Part shown: positions 38,192 to 49,872 of the stretch, one piece after another
How positions within the stretch are numbered: position 1 is the first letter of the stretch
Layout: every line of letters starts with the position of its first letter
Assembly: GCA_027563935.2 (NCBI GenBank)
Contig: CM050452.1
Location: forward strand, 34,294,850 to 34,358,849
Reading direction: 5' to 3'
DNA length: 64,000 bases
Source of the DNA: Costus lasius
Taxonomy: Eukaryota > Streptophyta > Magnoliopsida > Zingiberales > Costaceae
Program-made: the position numbers and the translations under genes
The notes under the pieces: generated by a model
Seen by the model: the letters and a program-made list of their open reading frames with translations, nothing else
The model's database searches: none
What the model was told of the DNA's origin: nothing

Positions 38192-41100
38192 GCATCGCTT
38201 CTGGCTCAGGTATATTTGTGACTGAAGTCATGATATCTTCTTCTTCTATATCATGGGTGTTGGACACTGCATGTGGAGTTCACATTTGTTCAAATGTACA
38301 GGAACTCAAGAGAAGAAGACAGGTGGGACAGCATGAGGTGGACCTACGAGTTGGAAACGGGGCACGGGTTGCTGCTGTTGCTGTAGGGGATTATTACATC
38401 TCATTACCATCTGGCATTGTATTAGAATTAAACAATTATTATTTTGTACCCAGTATTACCAAAAATATTATCTCTATTCCTGCTCTTGTCAGGAAAGGGT
38501 TTTCCTTTGAATGCAAGATTTCAAAGTGTTATCTTACTCTTGATAATATTGTTTATGCTACTGGTTCAATTAACAATGGGTTATTCATGTTGGACATGGA
38601 ATATTCTATACAAAACATTGATAATAAGAAAGCCAAGTATGCTGATGACAGCACCTTGCTATGGCATAGTCGTTTAGGCCATATTAACGAGAAACGCATT
38701 AAGCGGTTGCATAATCATGGACTGCTGGGATCATTCTCCTATGAGGAGATTGATACATGCAAGGCTTGTTTAATGGGTAAAATGACGAAGTCACCTTTTC
38801 CTAACAAAGGTCAAAGGGCTTCAAGTTTACTTGACCTTATACACAGTGATGTGTGTGGGCCATTTAGTAAACATGCCAGAGGTGGCTATCAATACTTCAT
38901 CACATTTACTGATGATTTCAGTAGATATGGTTATGTCTATCTAATGAGACATAAAAGTGAATCTTTTGACAAGTTCAAAGAGTTCAAGAATGAAGTACAA
39001 AATCAGCTAGGCCGAAATATCAAGGCACTTCGTTCTGATCGAGGTGGAGAATACTTGAGTCATGCGTTTACTGACTATCTAAAGGAGTGTGGGATTATCT
39101 CACAGCTCACTCCGCCAGGAACACCGCAATGGAATGGTGTGTCCGAGAGGAGGAACAGAACCCTACTTGATATGGTTCGTTCTATGATGAGTCAGGCTAC
39201 TCTTCCTTACTCCTTTTGGGGATTTGCACTGGAGACAGCTGCAAAGGTACTAAACCGAGTGCCATCCAAGGCAGTTTCTAAGACTCCATATGAGTTATGG
39301 TATGGGAAACAGCCGAGCTTGACATTTATCAGGATCTGGGGCTGCGAGGCTTATGTCAAAAAGCTCGCCTCTGGGAAACTAGAGAGCAGATCTGACAAAT
39401 GTATCTTTGTCGGTTACCCTAAGGAAACTAAGGGTTATTATTTCTTCGATCCCAAAGAGAACAAGGTATTTGTTGCTCGGACGGCCATATTTCTTGAGAA
39501 GGAGTTTCTTCTGCAAGAGGCCAGTGGGAGAGAAATAAAGCTGGATGAGAATCCTGAGGAAGGACAAAGTAGTCAAGCACAGTTGGATGAGCCTGAGCCG
39601 GTGGATCAGGTTATTGAACAACCTGAGGCTCAGATATCATGGGAACCGCGAAGATCGGGAAGGATCCGTCGACAGCCTGAGCGCTATGACGGAGTCTACA
39701 TCATTGATAATGATGAACCCCTCACTTATGCGAATGCGGTCAGTGGACCGGAGTCAGCGAGATGGCTTGAAGCTATGCGCGCCGAGATGGACTCCATGTC
39801 AGATAACCAAGTCTGGGATTTAGTTGATCCGCCTCCGGGAGTTATCCCTATAGGCTGTAAATGGATCTTCAAGAAGAAGATTGACATGGATGGTAACGTG
39901 GTTACCTATAAAGGCAGGCTAGTTGCGAAAGGTTTCAAACAAATCTACGGGATAGATTATGATGAAACTTTCTCTCCTGTAGCCATGTTTAAGTCTATTC
40001 GGATTCTTTTCGCGATAGCAGCATATTACGATTATGAGATCTGGCAGATGGATGTGAAGACAGCTTTCCTTAATGGAAATCTGGAAGAGGATGTGTATAT
40101 TACACAACCAGAAGGTTTCACTAATCCATCAGATCGTCATATGATATGCAAGTTAAAGAAGTCCATTTATGGACTTAAACAAGCATCAAGAAGCTGGAAT
40201 ATTCGTTTTGATGAATCAATCAGTGAATTTGGTTTCATCAAGAACGAGGATGACCCGTGTGTATATAAGAGGTTTAGTGGGAGCGTGATTACTTTCCTAG
40301 TCCTCTACGTCGATGATATCTTGATCATTGGAAATGACATTCCTGAAATGCATGCGGTTAAGGCATGGCTAAGGAAATGTTTCCAGATGAAAGATCTAGG
40401 AGAAACAGCCTATGTATTAGGTGTGAAGATCTACAGGGATAGATCTAAGAGGCTTCTCGGGCTGTGCCAGAGTACTTACATCGATAAAGTCCTGGAGAGA
40501 TTTCATTTAGAGAATTCTAAAAGAGGATATCTTCCAGTCAGACATGGTCTGAATCTTTCAAAGAGTCAGTGTCCACAAACACAGACTGAGAAAGATGAAA
40601 TGGACAATATGCCTTATGCTTCGGCTATTGGGTCCATTATGTATGCGATGTTGTGTACTCGCCCTGACGTCGCTTACGGGTTAAGCGTGACCAGTCGGTT
40701 CCAAAGTAATCCAGGTATGGCGCACTGGATTGCAGTCAAGAACATTTTAAAATATCTGCGGAGGACCAAAGATATGTTCTTGATATATGGTGGTCAGGAA
40801 GAACTCAGTATTGAAGGATATACTGACGCTTCGTTCCAGTCTGACCAGGATGATTTCCGATCGCAATCAGGCTATGTATTTAGCTTGAATGGTGGAGCAG
40901 TGGTGTGGAAGAGTTTCAAACAGTCAACTGTTGCTGATTCCACAACAGAAGCCGAGTATGTTGCAGCCTCGGAAGCATCCAAGGAGGCAGTGTGGATTCG
41001 TAAGTTCGTGAGAGAACTTGGTGTTGTTCCTTCGAGTGCAGATCCTTTGGTTATCTTCTGTGATAACACTGGAGCAATCGCACAAGCAAAGGAACCACGG

Positions 41101-41289
41101 TCGCACCAGAAGTCCAAGCACATACAGAGACGGTTTCATTTGATCAGGGAGATCATTGATCGTGGCGAGATCAAAGTGTGCAAGGTTCATACAGATGACA
41201 ATCTGGCAGACCCGCTTACCAAGCCTCTGGCGCAGCAGAAGCATGAGAAGCACTGTAATAATATGGGTTTGAGATTTCTCAACCATTAG
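38192..41289 (+). CDS. copia protease-integrase-RT-RNase H of G, 3' part of the split frame
   Basis: Continues codon 263 of gag (A from 27749 plus GC from 38192), giving a 1295-codon frame with no stop or shift. Protease motif LDTACGVH at about residue 287; pre-integrase WHSRLGH and CKACLMGK; integrase SDRGGEY near 545 and TPQWNGVSERRNR; reverse transcriptase YVDD at about 968; RNase H GYTDASF near 1141 and TEAEYVAA; end LNH. The polyprotein would normally be cut into protease, integrase and RT/RNase H. Of the copies here, this one has the best preserved catalytic residues apart from the family-wide DTA. Confidence 0.94.
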
Positions 41290-41309
41290 ATTAAGTGCAA
41301 GTGGGAGAT

Positions 41310-42977
41310 TGTTGGGGTATGCCCTTAAGGCTAATGTTTGAGGCCTTGGGAATGTATCAGTATCATGTATAAACTCTTATGTTTATAAAGGCATGGTTGT
41401 TATTCAGTTTGTTACATTGTCTGCTGCAATAAGTGTACTTCTGAATAATGTCTCAATGCTGTTCAGCTAGGCTGACATGCAGTAAAGTCCTTAGTCGAGA
41501 TATCTTGGTGAACATGAGACAGCCTTGATATGGTTAAGACTAATATGTGTTCTAATCTTATAGGATGCTTCGAGCATGGAATAAGATGTAGACTCATGGG
41601 TGCATTGGATGTACTAGACAGACCCTACTAGGATATTCAATTGCTTGTCACAATGTGAATAATCCTTGAATGTAACAAGTGGCACATTTCCTCTAACTTG
41701 AGATCACTTGTGTTTTCTAAATGATGATTGTCATTGTTTTGAGGTAGTTCAATATCATTTGAAACATAATGATTATAGATTATCTTGGATAATGAGCTTG
41801 AGTCAGGTTAGGGCACTAGTGATAGATAAAGGATTGCCGTCTCCTTGTTTAAGGAGTGTGATGTTCTAAAGGGGCCCCCTGGATGAGATGATTGAGAATA
41901 GTGTATGGCCATACCCAGGTGACTATGTTCATCTGATCTAATCATGCTCATCATATTGGAGTGACAAGCTTGACATGCTTGTCCAATAAGAACATCCAGT
42001 GGCAAAAGAAATATGCATGCCTTGTGAGTTGATTCACACTTGTGCTGTGGTTTGGGTGTAGTCTTGGAAGACTCTTTTCTTTATATAGGGAGACAGTGAT
42101 GTATTGCTAGATACCCCTCACTGATCGTGATAACATGAGTTATCGTTACCGACATTGAAGGAAACCCTCAGGGTCGCACAATTTGATGATATGGCTTACT
42201 TAAGTCAGATCGTGTGGACTGAATTGTTTGGGTTCAGTTTAAAGGGATTTAATCTCTGATTGTAAGTGAGATCTAGTCTGATCATGTTTGATTGATTAGG
42301 GCTTCAGATCGGTAAGCTTCGATTGAGAGAATAGATGCTAGATCGGTGAGATCAGAAGCATCAAGAAATCAACGGTCAGATCATGAACCTTAGGGTTCAA
42401 TTGTGATCTAGGCTAAGTCGCTTGGTTTATTTGGTCATTGAGCCAAATAAAATTGAACCGGCTCATGGGTTGAGCGCATGGTTCAAAGAGGAGGTAAATG
42501 CGGTTTGTTCATGATCGCATGAACGCATGAACTTATGGTTTTGCTATTTTTGGAAGATGCGTTTCCAAGATAGAAAAACGCCTCCACGTTCATGAGTTGC
42601 GTTACACTCTTGCTCGCATCTCGCTCTCTCGTCGCCTCAAGCATTCATCTTGCGTAGTGAAGGTGGACGAAAGAAGGAGCAAGAAATCGCCAAGCAAAGA
42701 AGGTCTCCTTCCCTTCCATTCGACAAGCACTTCTTGGAGCCTTGCTAGCACAAGGAGCACCAAAGAAAAGTAGGCGACATCAATTGTGTGCGTCACCTTT
42801 GGAGGAGATCTCTCTTGCTCTCTCCTTCCAAGACACCATCCAAGAGATGGCGATGGTATGGATCCTTCTCTTGTTATTTCTAATGTGTGAAAGTTGATCA
42901 TATGCGATATTAAGATCTCTTGAAACCCTAGCTTCCATGCGAAATTTATACATGCGCCACCAATAGGGTTTCGCCCC
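41310..42977 (+). repeat. 3' LTR of G, first part
   Basis: 1668 bp from TGTTGGGGTATGCCC to the GGGTTTCGCCCC where I is inserted. Preceded by the polypurine tract AAGTGGGAGAT. The last 21 bases of this LTR lie at 48860-48880. Confidence 0.95.
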
Positions 42978-44639
42978 TGATGCAGGAGCATTTTGACATA
43001 TTTATGACTTAGTCAATTTTTGCATAATTATCGTATATCTTGATTGATTTTATTAGAATGCAATCCTAATTGTAATGAGGCACTAATTCATATCATATGT
43101 CATATGAGGTCACATCGAATCAAGGTCAAAACTTTAGCCCAAGTTCAACTTGAGTTCAACCCAAGTTCAAGTATGAAGAAAACTCTTGGACCAATCCAAA
43201 AGAAAAGAACCAGCCCACAAGGAAGAAGACCCAAAGTTTTGGCACCCCAAATCTATTAGAAGACACCAAGAAGGCATAAGTAGCTGCTACTTTTGTTGGA
43301 GATAAACAAGACAGCTTCGAAAGCTGCATGTTTCCATTTGCGTGAAGAAAAGGACAGCATGCTTGTGAGAAGAAGAATGCCATTGCTTGAAGGGGAAAGC
43401 ACCGTTGGAGCTTACAGCCAACGGCTATAATTCCTGCTATGTTTCCAACCATCACCTATAAGATGGTCTCTCCTCTTTTGTAATCAGCAGAGTTTTTAAG
43501 ACAAGATTTTAACAATGAATGGAAATGGTTTTCGTTTCTATCGGATGTTTCTTCCCTTCTTCCTTTGATAGCTGAAGGTTCCATGGATTTGGAACTCTTT
43601 CACTATCTTCTTCTCTAACCTTCCATGGACTTGGAACCTCTACGACATCCATCTTCCACCTCTGCCACGCTTAAACAAGCTTCCGCCGCTGTCGCATTCC
43701 ACACCCAGTTTCCAGCCGAGTCCAGCTTTGGACTCTCCGTTCGCCTCGCCGCCAGCGACGATCCAACCGACGGATCGTCCTCAAACTCCAGCCACGCATC
43801 CTCCCTTTCAGGTCGAACCCACAACCGGAGGGATCGCCCCATCCGACGTCTGGATCGCCGGAATCGGGAGATTTCCGGTGACGCCTCCGCTCACGCCCTG
43901 TTTCCGCCCTTCTCCACTGATCGCCGTCGATCTCCTCCGACAAGCCCCCGTTCGACCCCAAACTCCGGCCACGCCTTGTCCAGCATCACAAGGATCCCCA
44001 ACTGTAGCAGGTCCGGCGATCGTGCACCACCGGACGACCGCCTATCAACTCTGCTCCACGCTCGTTTTCCCCTGTTTCCGCCCAGCTTCCGCCTCAGATC
44101 CGCCTTTCATCGTTGATCTTCCCCGTCCGGCCATCTTTCATCTCCAAGCTCCGGCCACGTCCTCTCGTCAGCCACACCATCCTCCAGCAGCAGCAGGTTC
44201 CGAGTTCGTGCACCACCGGTTGCCCGGCGACGACCTATGTTCCACCTGCGCACCTCCCCTGTTCCGACCGAACAGGCGCTTTTCCGCTTCTGCCAGTGCT
44301 CCGTTGCTCGGCCACCCCTCGTCGGAGCTCCGACGTCACCAAAGCCATCTCGTCCTTCCTTCATCTCCAATGACTCTGACGAGCAATCCCTGCACCGGCG
44401 CCGTTGATCGGCGCAAGCCCTGCTTCCAGATTTCCCTCTGTTCCCTGCTTTGTTTTCGGATTATGCTCCCTAAACTAATTTGATTAGTCTTCTCTTTGCA
44501 GGAAATTTACGGGGTTGCGAACACAGAACTCTTCATATTTGTCACGAATAGGACGCACTGATCTTGTCCTAACACAGTGAATTCTGGTAAAAATACTCTT
44601 TGTTCTGGTTTGCACAACACGTGTCTCCACCCCACATCA
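42978..44639 (+). repeat. 5' LTR of I
   Basis: 1662 bp, identical by eye to 47193-48854. The first 650 bases are AT-balanced; 43620-44450 is GC-rich and proline-codon-like with a triplicated unit. It ends CCCCACATCA. Confidence 0.95.
43782..44330 (+). repeat. three degenerate ~180-bp units in the I LTR
   Basis: The phrase CAAACTCCAGCCACG at 43782 recurs as CAAACTCCGGCCACG at 43959 and CAAGCTCCGGCCACG at 44145. A second marker, CCCTGTTTCCG, recurs near 43896 and 44069 and as CCCTGTTCCG near 44257. Spacing is 173-188 bases. Present in both LTRs. Confidence 0.7.
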
Positions 44640-44642
44640 GTT

Positions 44643-44654
44643 TGGTATCAGAGC
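44643..44654 (+). promoter_or_regulatory. primer-binding site of I
   Basis: TGGTATCAGAGC, three bases after the 5' LTR, so plus-strand orientation is firm. Confidence 0.92.
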
Positions 44655-45752
44655 GAGGTTTGTGGGCAACTCTTGTCTGCCCGCACGATCCTTTGTTTTG
44701 CTCTTTGTTTTAATTAACAAAAAAAAAAATTGAACTATTACTACATGCTTTCATGTTATTTAGTTGCAATTTTTAAGTTATTTGCTGCTGTAGTTTATTT
44801 GAAAAGAAAAATGCTTACCTTGAATTCAATCCTGCACAAAACAGCAAATGTTGTTGCTAAAACTGTTTCCCATTTCTGAAACCACCTCATCTCCTGTTCG
44901 CTGAAATATCCCATGTACTGTACTGCTGAATTTTTCTGAGTTTTGCAAAAACTTGGTTTCCATCTTGCTGAACTTGTTCTGCACTGAAGTTGTTTGTGAA
45001 AATACCAGAACCCTGCTGAATCTATTGCTGAACCATACATTTGCTGCTATAGCCATGCATAATAATGTATTTTGAAAATCTGGTATCATTTCCTCAACAA
45101 AAACTGTGCTGAACATTGATAACTTTGCCACTGTTGAGAATCTTCTGCTGCCATTAAACTTGTGTTGCTGAACATTATTCTTGCTGGTTACCAATCCATG
45201 TTAGTTGTTACTTTTCTTGTGTTAAGATAACCGTCACTATATTTCTGTGTAAAACACCAATAAGTGCAGCCTTTGATGCGTTGATTTTGATTTTCATTAA
45301 ATGCTGAATATGATTCTAAAAAAAACTGCACTTGAGTTCTGAAATTTCCAATCTGGCTTTCAGCATTGTTTTCTCCAATCGAACTATATCAAATTGTAGT
45401 CATCTATCTCAGCTTTTAGCACCTACATGCGCCGCATTTTCATTGGTGTTGATGTCCTCTACGTGCTGAAATTCTGCTTTTAAGAACAAAAAAATCTGCA
45501 CATGTGAATTTGAAAATCTGGTTTCAACCTCTCAACTATGAATTCTTAGCTTACTTGCTGCAATTGATTTCTATAAAACTACAGTTAGCAAAATCCCATC
45601 TTATCTCAGTTTTTCTAACTATTACTTCTGCACTTATCTCTTGCACTTAAACAATAGTCATTTCCAGCTTATTGAGTTTATCTTGAAAATAAGTATATCT
45701 TAATTCAGTAGATTTGCATGCTTACTCCCTAGTTGTACCATAAACTTTTATC
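44655..45752 (+). other. untranslated leader of I
   Basis: 1.1 kb without a credible ORF. It is rich in scattered CTGCTGAA-like words, T-runs and A-runs. Nothing else recognised. Confidence 0.6.
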
Positions 45753-47126
45753 ATGCGTCACTTTACTCAAAGGGAAGTTATAGCTAGAACAGAATTAATA
45801 ACTATTAGGGAACACTATAGGACTCTTATACATAGGCCTAATAGTTCTATAAAACAAAAATGTAGGGTTCTCACACATGGGCCTAATAGTTTTACAACAT
45901 ATGTTTGGTGCAATGGATATAAAGGTAAAACTATTATTGATCATTTTGTCAAGTACAATATCATATCTCCTAGATCCCTTGAAAAATTTGGCCTTACCAT
46001 AGAGAAAAATCCTAACCCTTATTGCATAACTTGGGATGATTTGACTTCAACTTTAGTTGACTTTCAATGCTTAGTTCCTATTCAATTAGGCAATATTAAA
46101 ACAAAAATTTGGTGTGATGTCATGAGTTTAGAAGGATTTGACATCTTATTAGGGAATGAATTCATGCATGATTATCAAGGACATTATTTTCACAACCCTT
46201 GGAGTTATAGTTTTATTCATAAAGGGATGCCACACATAATCCACCCTTATGATGAGTTCAAAGAGCTAATGAAAAGGAATCAACAACTTATAGAGGGAAT
46301 AGGAAAACACCACTTACAAGTTAAACATAGGAATTCTAATCCTCTAGAGTTCAAACAAACCTTAGAGCCTACTTTAGAACCTAAACCATGTCTTGATGAA
46401 ACCACTAAATTTGAAGAAATAAATCATGAAGTACCATTACCTTCAATTTTAGGGCCCATACCCATAGGTTCTTTAGAAAATATGCCTCAACTTGAGTCTA
46501 ACACATTTATTCCAACTAAGGAACCCATTAATAATTTATGTGAGAATCAATTGCCCACAGAGACTCCATTAGGCATAAAACAACTTAAGTTTGGAACATT
46601 TATCATTGATGACTTAGATAGCCAAGTTGAATCCACATCCATAGATCATGATGAACCACACTTTGCACCAATGTTAGATCCTTTTGCCATTGACCTAGAC
46701 CCCAAGTCTCAATCATTAAGAGAACCACATCTTGAAGGCTTAGAAGACTTGACCCATGATCCCATGATCCTTGAGTCATGCCTCTTAGATCCAACTACCC
46801 ACGCTCCTAAGCCACCTGTAAGGTCAATCAAACAAAGTGAAAACATGAGTGCTTTACCTCTTTTGCAAGTTGAATATATTGATTTTATCTTTCCTTCTCT
46901 TAGATCCTATAATGGACTACTTGAGCTTCCTAATATGTCTTGTTTAAATCTGAATTTTCTTTCACCTAGCTTCTTGATTGTGAGAAGTACATTAGGGGTT
47001 AAAACAAGACAACCCACTCAACTTATGCATGATCAACTTCTCTTCCTACCTATCCTCAAAGATGAATACACTTATAGGCCTCCACCTAAGCGTGATAAAT
47101 TGTTAATTTCCATGCTATTAGTTTAA
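45753..47126 (+). CDS. retropepsin-like protein of I lacking the catalytic motif
   Basis: 457 codons from ATG (MRHFTQREVIARTEL) to a stop 66 bases before the 3' LTR. Residues about 1-160 follow the layout of gypsy proteases: QREVI, TYVWCNGYKGKTIID, a PNPYCITWDD strand, VPIQLG, KIWCDV and a DILLGNEFMHD end. At the position of the catalytic D-S/T-G the text is IIDHFVKYN, so only the Asp remains and proteolysis is unlikely. Residues about 160-457 are acidic and proline-rich with no domain I recognise. No transmembrane segment or zinc knuckle is evident. The frame is intact in an element with identical LTRs, so it may be kept by selection or may simply be young. Function unknown; a structural or RNA-binding role in trans-mobilisation is only a guess. 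Confidence 0.8.
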   Translation: MRHFTQREVIARTELITIREHYRTLIHRPNSSIKQKCRVLTHGPNSFTTYVWCNGYKGKTIIDHFVKYNIISPRSLEKFGLTIEKNPNPYCITWDDLTSTLVDFQCLVPIQLGNIKTKIWCDVMSLEGFDILLGNEFMHDYQGHYFHNPWSYSFIHKGMPHIIHPYDEFKELMKRNQQLIEGIGKHHLQVKHRNSNPLEFKQTLEPTLEPKPCLDETTKFEEINHEVPLPSILGPIPIGSLENMPQLESNTFIPTKEPINNLCENQLPTETPLGIKQLKFGTFIIDDLDSQVESTSIDHDEPHFAPMLDPFAIDLDPKSQSLREPHLEGLEDLTHDPMILESCLLDPTTHAPKPPVRSIKQSENMSALPLLQVEYIDFIFPSLRSYNGLLELPNMSCLNLNFLSPSFLIVRSTLGVKTRQPTQLMHDQLLFLPILKDEYTYRPPPKRDKLLISMLLV

Positions 47127-47192
47127 TTGTTGCTAGTCGTTTTAATTAACCTAAGTTTCTCCAGGAGTAGAAACATTTGAACCGGGGGTGTA

Positions 47193-48854
47193 TGATGCAG
47201 GAGCATTTTGACATATTTATGACTTAGTCAATTTTTGCATAATTATCGTATATCTTGATTGATTTTATTAGAATGCAATCCTAATTGTAATGAGGCACTA
47301 ATTCATATCATATGTCATATGAGGTCACATCGAATCAAGGTCAAAACTTTAGCCCAAGTTCAACTTGAGTTCAACCCAAGTTCAAGTATGAAGAAAACTC
47401 TTGGACCAATCCAAAAGAAAAGAACCAGCCCACAAGGAAGAAGACCCAAAGTTTTGGCACCCCAAATCTATTAGAAGACACCAAGAAGGCATAAGTAGCT
47501 GCTACTTTTGTTGGAGATAAACAAGACAGCTTCGAAAGCTGCATGTTTCCATTTGCGTGAAGAAAAGGACAGCATGCTTGTGAGAAGAAGAATGCCATTG
47601 CTTGAAGGGGAAAGCACCGTTGGAGCTTACAGCCAACGGCTATAATTCCTGCTATGTTTCCAACCATCACCTATAAGATGGTCTCTCCTCTTTTGTAATC
47701 AGCAGAGTTTTTAAGACAAGATTTTAACAATGAATGGAAATGGTTTTCGTTTCTATCGGATGTTTCTTCCCTTCTTCCTTTGATAGCTGAAGGTTCCATG
47801 GATTTGGAACTCTTTCACTATCTTCTTCTCTAACCTTCCATGGACTTGGAACCTCTACGACATCCATCTTCCACCTCTGCCACGCTTAAACAAGCTTCCG
47901 CCGCTGTCGCATTCCACACCCAGTTTCCAGCCGAGTCCAGCTTTGGACTCTCCGTTCGCCTCGCCGCCAGCGACGATCCAACCGACGGATCGTCCTCAAA
48001 CTCCAGCCACGCATCCTCCCTTTCAGGTCGAACCCACAACCGGAGGGATCGCCCCATCCGACGTCTGGATCGCCGGAATCGGGAGATTTCCGGTGACGCC
48101 TCCGCTCACGCCCTGTTTCCGCCCTTCTCCACTGATCGCCGTCGATCTCCTCCGACAAGCCCCCGTTCGACCCCAAACTCCGGCCACGCCTTGTCCAGCA
48201 TCACAAGGATCCCCAACTGTAGCAGGTCCGGCGATCGTGCACCACCGGACGACCGCCTATCAACTCTGCTCCACGCTCGTTTTCCCCTGTTTCCGCCCAG
48301 CTTCCGCCTCAGATCCGCCTTTCATCGTTGATCTTCCCCGTCCGGCCATCTTTCATCTCCAAGCTCCGGCCACGTCCTCTCGTCAGCCACACCATCCTCC
48401 AGCAGCAGCAGGTTCCGAGTTCGTGCACCACCGGTTGCCCGGCGACGACCTATGTTCCACCTGCGCACCTCCCCTGTTCCGACCGAACAGGCGCTTTTCC
48501 GCTTCTGCCAGTGCTCCGTTGCTCGGCCACCCCTCGTCGGAGCTCCGACGTCACCAAAGCCATCTCGTCCTTCCTTCATCTCCAATGACTCTGACGAGCA
48601 ATCCCTGCACCGGCGCCGTTGATCGGCGCAAGCCCTGCTTCCAGATTTCCCTCTGTTCCCTGCTTTGTTTTCGGATTATGCTCCCTAAACTAATTTGATT
48701 AGTCTTCTCTTTGCAGGAAATTTACGGGGTTGCGAACACAGAACTCTTCATATTTGTCACGAATAGGACGCACTGATCTTGTCCTAACACAGTGAATTCT
48801 GGTAAAAATACTCTTTGTTCTGGTTTGCACAACACGTGTCTCCACCCCACATCA
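47193..48854 (+). repeat. 3' LTR of I
   Basis: 1662 bp, identical by eye to 42978-44639. Preceded by a weak polypurine-like GGGGGTGTA and followed by the TSD GCCCC. Confidence 0.95.
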
Positions 48855-48880
48855 GCCCCCCTCTTGAAAGGGGTCCTACA
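48855..48880 (+). repeat. 3' LTR of G, last part
   Basis: TSD copy GCCCC (48855-48859), then the terminal 21 bases of the G LTR ending GGGGTCCTACA, then the second ACAGC TSD copy of G. Confidence 0.93.
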
Positions 48881-48885
48881 ACAGC

Positions 48886-49872
48886 AACAGCAGCAACCCG
48901 TGCCCCGTTTCCTACTCGTAGGTCCACCTCATGCTGTCCCACCTGTATTCTTCTCTTGAGTTCCTGTACATTTGAACAAATGTGAACTCCACATGCAGTG
49001 TCTAACACCCATGAAATAGAAGAAGATAACATGACTTCAGTCACATAAATACCTGAGCCAGAAGCGAAAGAGTTGCTTCCCTTCTTCTCTCCTTGGAGCG
49101 CTTTACAGTCCTTTTTCCAGTGACCTAGCTGGCCACAATGGAAACATCTGTATTCCTTTGACCGCTTGACCTTTTGTTTCAGAGCCTTGTTGTAGATCTT
49201 GACAGGGGCTTTGCCCTTCTTCCCCTTCTTCTTGTTCCTTGAAGGAACCATTAGGACAGAGGATGAAGGCGTTCCCTTCTCACGAGACTGAGTCTGCTCA
49301 GTTGTCAAGAGCATATTCAGTAACTCTGCAGGCGTACAGTCGATCTTGTTCATATTAAAATTAATGATGAATGGATCGAAAGAGGCCGGGAGAGACTGCA
49401 GGATGATGTCTACAACAAGCTCCTGATTGATGGTGTGTCCCAGTTTCTCTAGAGCCTCCTTGTACCCAATCATCTTGAGCACGTGAGCTCCCACTGGACT
49501 CCCTTCAGTCAGTTTGCTCTGAAAGAAAAGTTTTGTCAAATTATAGCGTTCAGTCCTTGCCTGTGCAGCATACAGCAGCTTGAGGTTTGCTATAATTTCT
49601 ATAGCTGACAAATCCTCATGCTGACGCTGCAGCTGTGGCGTCATAGACGCTAGCATAAGGCAAGCGATGTCAATGCTATCATTGACATGCTTTTCATAAG
49701 CTTCCCGAACCGCCCTTGCGGCGTTCGCAGCGGGTTGAGGCGGTATAGCCGTCTCGAGGACATACAGTTTCCTCTCAGCCTTAAGAACAATCTTAAGGTG
49801 TCCGTACCAGTCTGAGAAGTTTGGCCCAGCAAACTTCTCCCTTTCCAGTAGGGATCGCACATTGAACGCTGT
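48886..49872 (-). pseudogene. D gag and protease start, no ATG, cut by G
   Basis: About 329 codons on the minus strand: gag from FNVRSLLEREKF through the knuckle CFHCGQLGHWKKDC to the protease motif LDTACGVH and RVAAVAV, where G entered. The frame continues at 23447. At 49872-49867 the codons are ACA GCG where B, C and G have ATG AGC, so the usual start is absent, as in A. A subfamily insertion makes the gag linker TEQTQSREKGTPSSS instead of TEETLKGKPSTS. Otherwise the frame is open. Confidence 0.92.

Larger units (their letters stand above)
42978..48854 (+). mobile_element. non-autonomous LTR retrotransposon I with a single 457-codon ORF
   Basis: 5877 bp with TSD GCCCC at 42973-42977 and 48855-48859, in the 3' LTR of G. 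Two LTRs of 1662 bp each with no difference seen by eye; their ends are TGATG...CATCA. PBS at 44643. The internal region is only 2553 bp and has no reverse transcriptase, RNase H, integrase or zinc-knuckle gag. The only substantial ORF is a retropepsin-like protein. It must have been copied with enzymes of another element. I recognise no named family. Confidence 0.92.
23453..48880 (+). mobile_element. Ty1/copia retrotransposon G, hosting H and I
   Basis: Plus-strand copia element inserted in the protease region of D, with TSD ACAGC at 23448-23452 and 48881-48885. 5' LTR 23453-25143, PBS 25146-25157, leader to 26962, gag-pol 26963-27749 plus 38192-41289, 3' LTR 41310-42977 plus 48860-48880. 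Without H and I it is about 9.1 kb. The LTRs differ at about 11 positions and one 2-base indel, roughly 0.65% by eye. Its reading frame is intact apart from the H insertion. Confidence 0.96.

Noticed and set aside
43728..44483. 251-codon and 163-codon ORFs in the I LTR
   Set aside because: They repeat exactly in the other LTR, have low-complexity proline-rich composition and overlap on both strands. Listed as an observation, not as genes.
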